Part shown: piece by piece, positions 63,233-64,000 of the stretch | Layout of the letters: every line of letters begins with the position of its first letter | Position numbering within the stretch: the first letter of the stretch is position 1 | Assembly: GCF_023914155.1 (NCBI RefSeq) | Contig: NZ_JAMWYS010000036.1 | Coordinates: 248,001-312,000, forward strand | DNA from: Solitalea agri | GTDB lineage: Bacteria; Bacteroidota; Bacteroidia; Sphingobacteriales; Sphingobacteriaceae | Length of the DNA: 64,000 nt | Direction: 5' to 3' | The notes under the pieces: model-generated | The model's input: the letters and a program-made list of their open reading frames with translations, nothing else | Told to the model about the DNA's origin: nothing | The model's database searches: none | Translations under genes and position numbers: made by a program

Positions 63233-64000
63233 TTACAAGCTTTTTGGACCTGGATTTATGCTTGCAGATATAACAATACTATAAGAATTAGTGCCGATTA
63301 CTCTTTTACTTGTAGAGGTATATATATTCATTGCATCGATCTGTGATTTATGGGCAAATTTATTATTGTAAATATTTAGCCCTTCTCTAGGAGTTCCTCT
63401 AACTGTAATTGCGCTGTATGCTGTCATATAGAAGAGATTGTCGTGAACAATTACATAATCTCCTGCTATATAATTTGCCCCATCTCCTCCGTATCCGTGC
63501 ATATCAAATGAGTGTTCGGTCCCGTGTGGCATTACAGTATTATAAGCTGCCTCATAGCCTGACCCACTAATTCCAGAGCCTGCTATTGCATGCCGGTTAT
63601 AATCAAAGTAATTGTTCATGATTTTAGCCGTTGCTTTACCCATGCTAATACCATATCCCAATCCACTCTGTTGATTGTGATGGATGTAGCTATGATGAAT
63701 GTAGGCATTTGTTGCCCCATCTGCCAAATAAACACCTGCATGGTTCCATCCATAAATCTCACAGTTGTCGACTTCTAAATTTGGAAAACTTGAATATATG
63801 CCGCGGCAATAGGCAGATGACGTTCTGCTGGTAGTTGTATTAGCTCCTTTAACTCTTAAGCCTACGAATTTTACTCCAGAGCCACCAGCGGTTAACATAT
63901 TGCCATGAGCAACATTAGTTGTATAAATTAGTCCACCTAAGGTTGTGCTGGTTTTGCCGCGCCCACTGGTTAAAGTAACACCCGCAGGAACCTTTAAAGC
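63233..64000 (-). CDS. Right-handed beta-helix protein, 5' end beyond window
   Basis: The frame stays open to the right edge, giving at least 255 residues of a protein with repeating beta-helix rungs: GLRVKGANT, VDNCEIYGWNHAGVYL, AYIHHSYIHHNQQSGLGYGISM, IMNNYFDYNRHAIAGSG, VIVHDNLFYMTAYSAITVRG. This is the pectate-lyase-like or NosD/CASH-type fold found in secreted polysaccharide lyases and surface proteins. It ends PGPKSL at 63233. Facing the exopolysaccharide operon, it might process that glycan, but its catalytic residues and signal peptide are outside or not identifiable here. Confidence 0.75.
   Translation of the reverse strand, partial: ALKVPAGVTLTSGRGKTSTTLGGLIYTTNVAHGNMLTAGGSGVKFVGLRVKGANTTTSRTSSAYCRGIYSSFPNLEVDNCEIYGWNHAGVYLADGATNAYIHHSYIHHNQQSGLGYGISMGKATAKIMNNYFDYNRHAIAGSGISGSGYEAAYNTVMPHGTEHSFDMHGYGGDGANYIAGDYVIVHDNLFYMTAYSAITVRGTPREGLNIYNNKFAHKSQIDAMNIYTSTSKRVIGTNSYSIVISASINPGPKSL

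Overview
The window looks like chromosome from an AT-rich Bacteroidota, most likely a Sphingobacteriaceae member (Pedobacter/Solitalea-like). Pointers are a SusC/SusD pair, a fused alpha+beta 2-oxo acid dehydrogenase E1, a DUF3078 protein, many lipoproteins, and promoters of the TTG-N19-21-TAnnTTTG type used by the Bacteroidota primary sigma factor. The genus is an inference. I see no CRISPR array, insertion sequence, prophage or rRNA.

Left part (1-18.2 kb) is mixed housekeeping: lutB; a small Arc-like gene beside a frameshifted SPFH gene; aat; an MG2/TonB-plug protein divergent from the E1 gene; a DUF3078 protein; an overlapping pair of unknown exported proteins (9.8-13.3 kb); a YdeN-like hydrolase; rsgA; a GT-C-like membrane protein lacking the usual catalytic loop; a dolichol-phosphate-type GT2; and an SRPBCC protein. 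A SusC/SusD pair without enzymes follows (18.7-23.2 kb).

Methionine and phosphate (23.2-36 kb): metH and metF run leftward behind a SAM-I riboswitch. A rightward phosphate block then carries YceI, porin, YceI-like, pstS, pstC, pstA, pstB and phoU. Three TTAACAT-like boxes spaced exactly 11 bp precede pstS and resemble a Pho box.

Middle (36-47 kb): a barrel protein, murQ with an unknown partner, a C-terminal processing protease, a small Ala/Asp/Ser-rich lipoprotein, era and der, two tandem initiator tRNAs with their own terminators, a lipoprotein, and an ECF sigma factor overlapping a gene whose product has an N-terminal cytoplasmic segment, one inner-membrane helix and a C-terminal outer-membrane barrel. 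That architecture matches the dual membrane-spanning anti-sigma factors.

Right part (47.3-63.1 kb) is one long rightward exopolysaccharide operon: Wza-like exporter, Wzc-like tyrosine kinase, the Wbp/Wlb-type set for a UDP-2,3-diacetamido-2,3-dideoxy-uronic acid (dehydrogenase, aminotransferase, acetyltransferase, oxidoreductase, 2-epimerase), two FemAB-like transferases, a DUF7033-type deacetylase, a Wzy/ligase-like polymerase and two GT4 transferases. The flippase and initiating sugar-phosphate transferase are not in the window. A truncated beta-helix gene on the opposite strand reaches the right edge.

Several short intergenic gaps hold imperfect inverted repeats built of roughly 7-nt units. 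Their unit sequence differs from site to site but their layout is alike.
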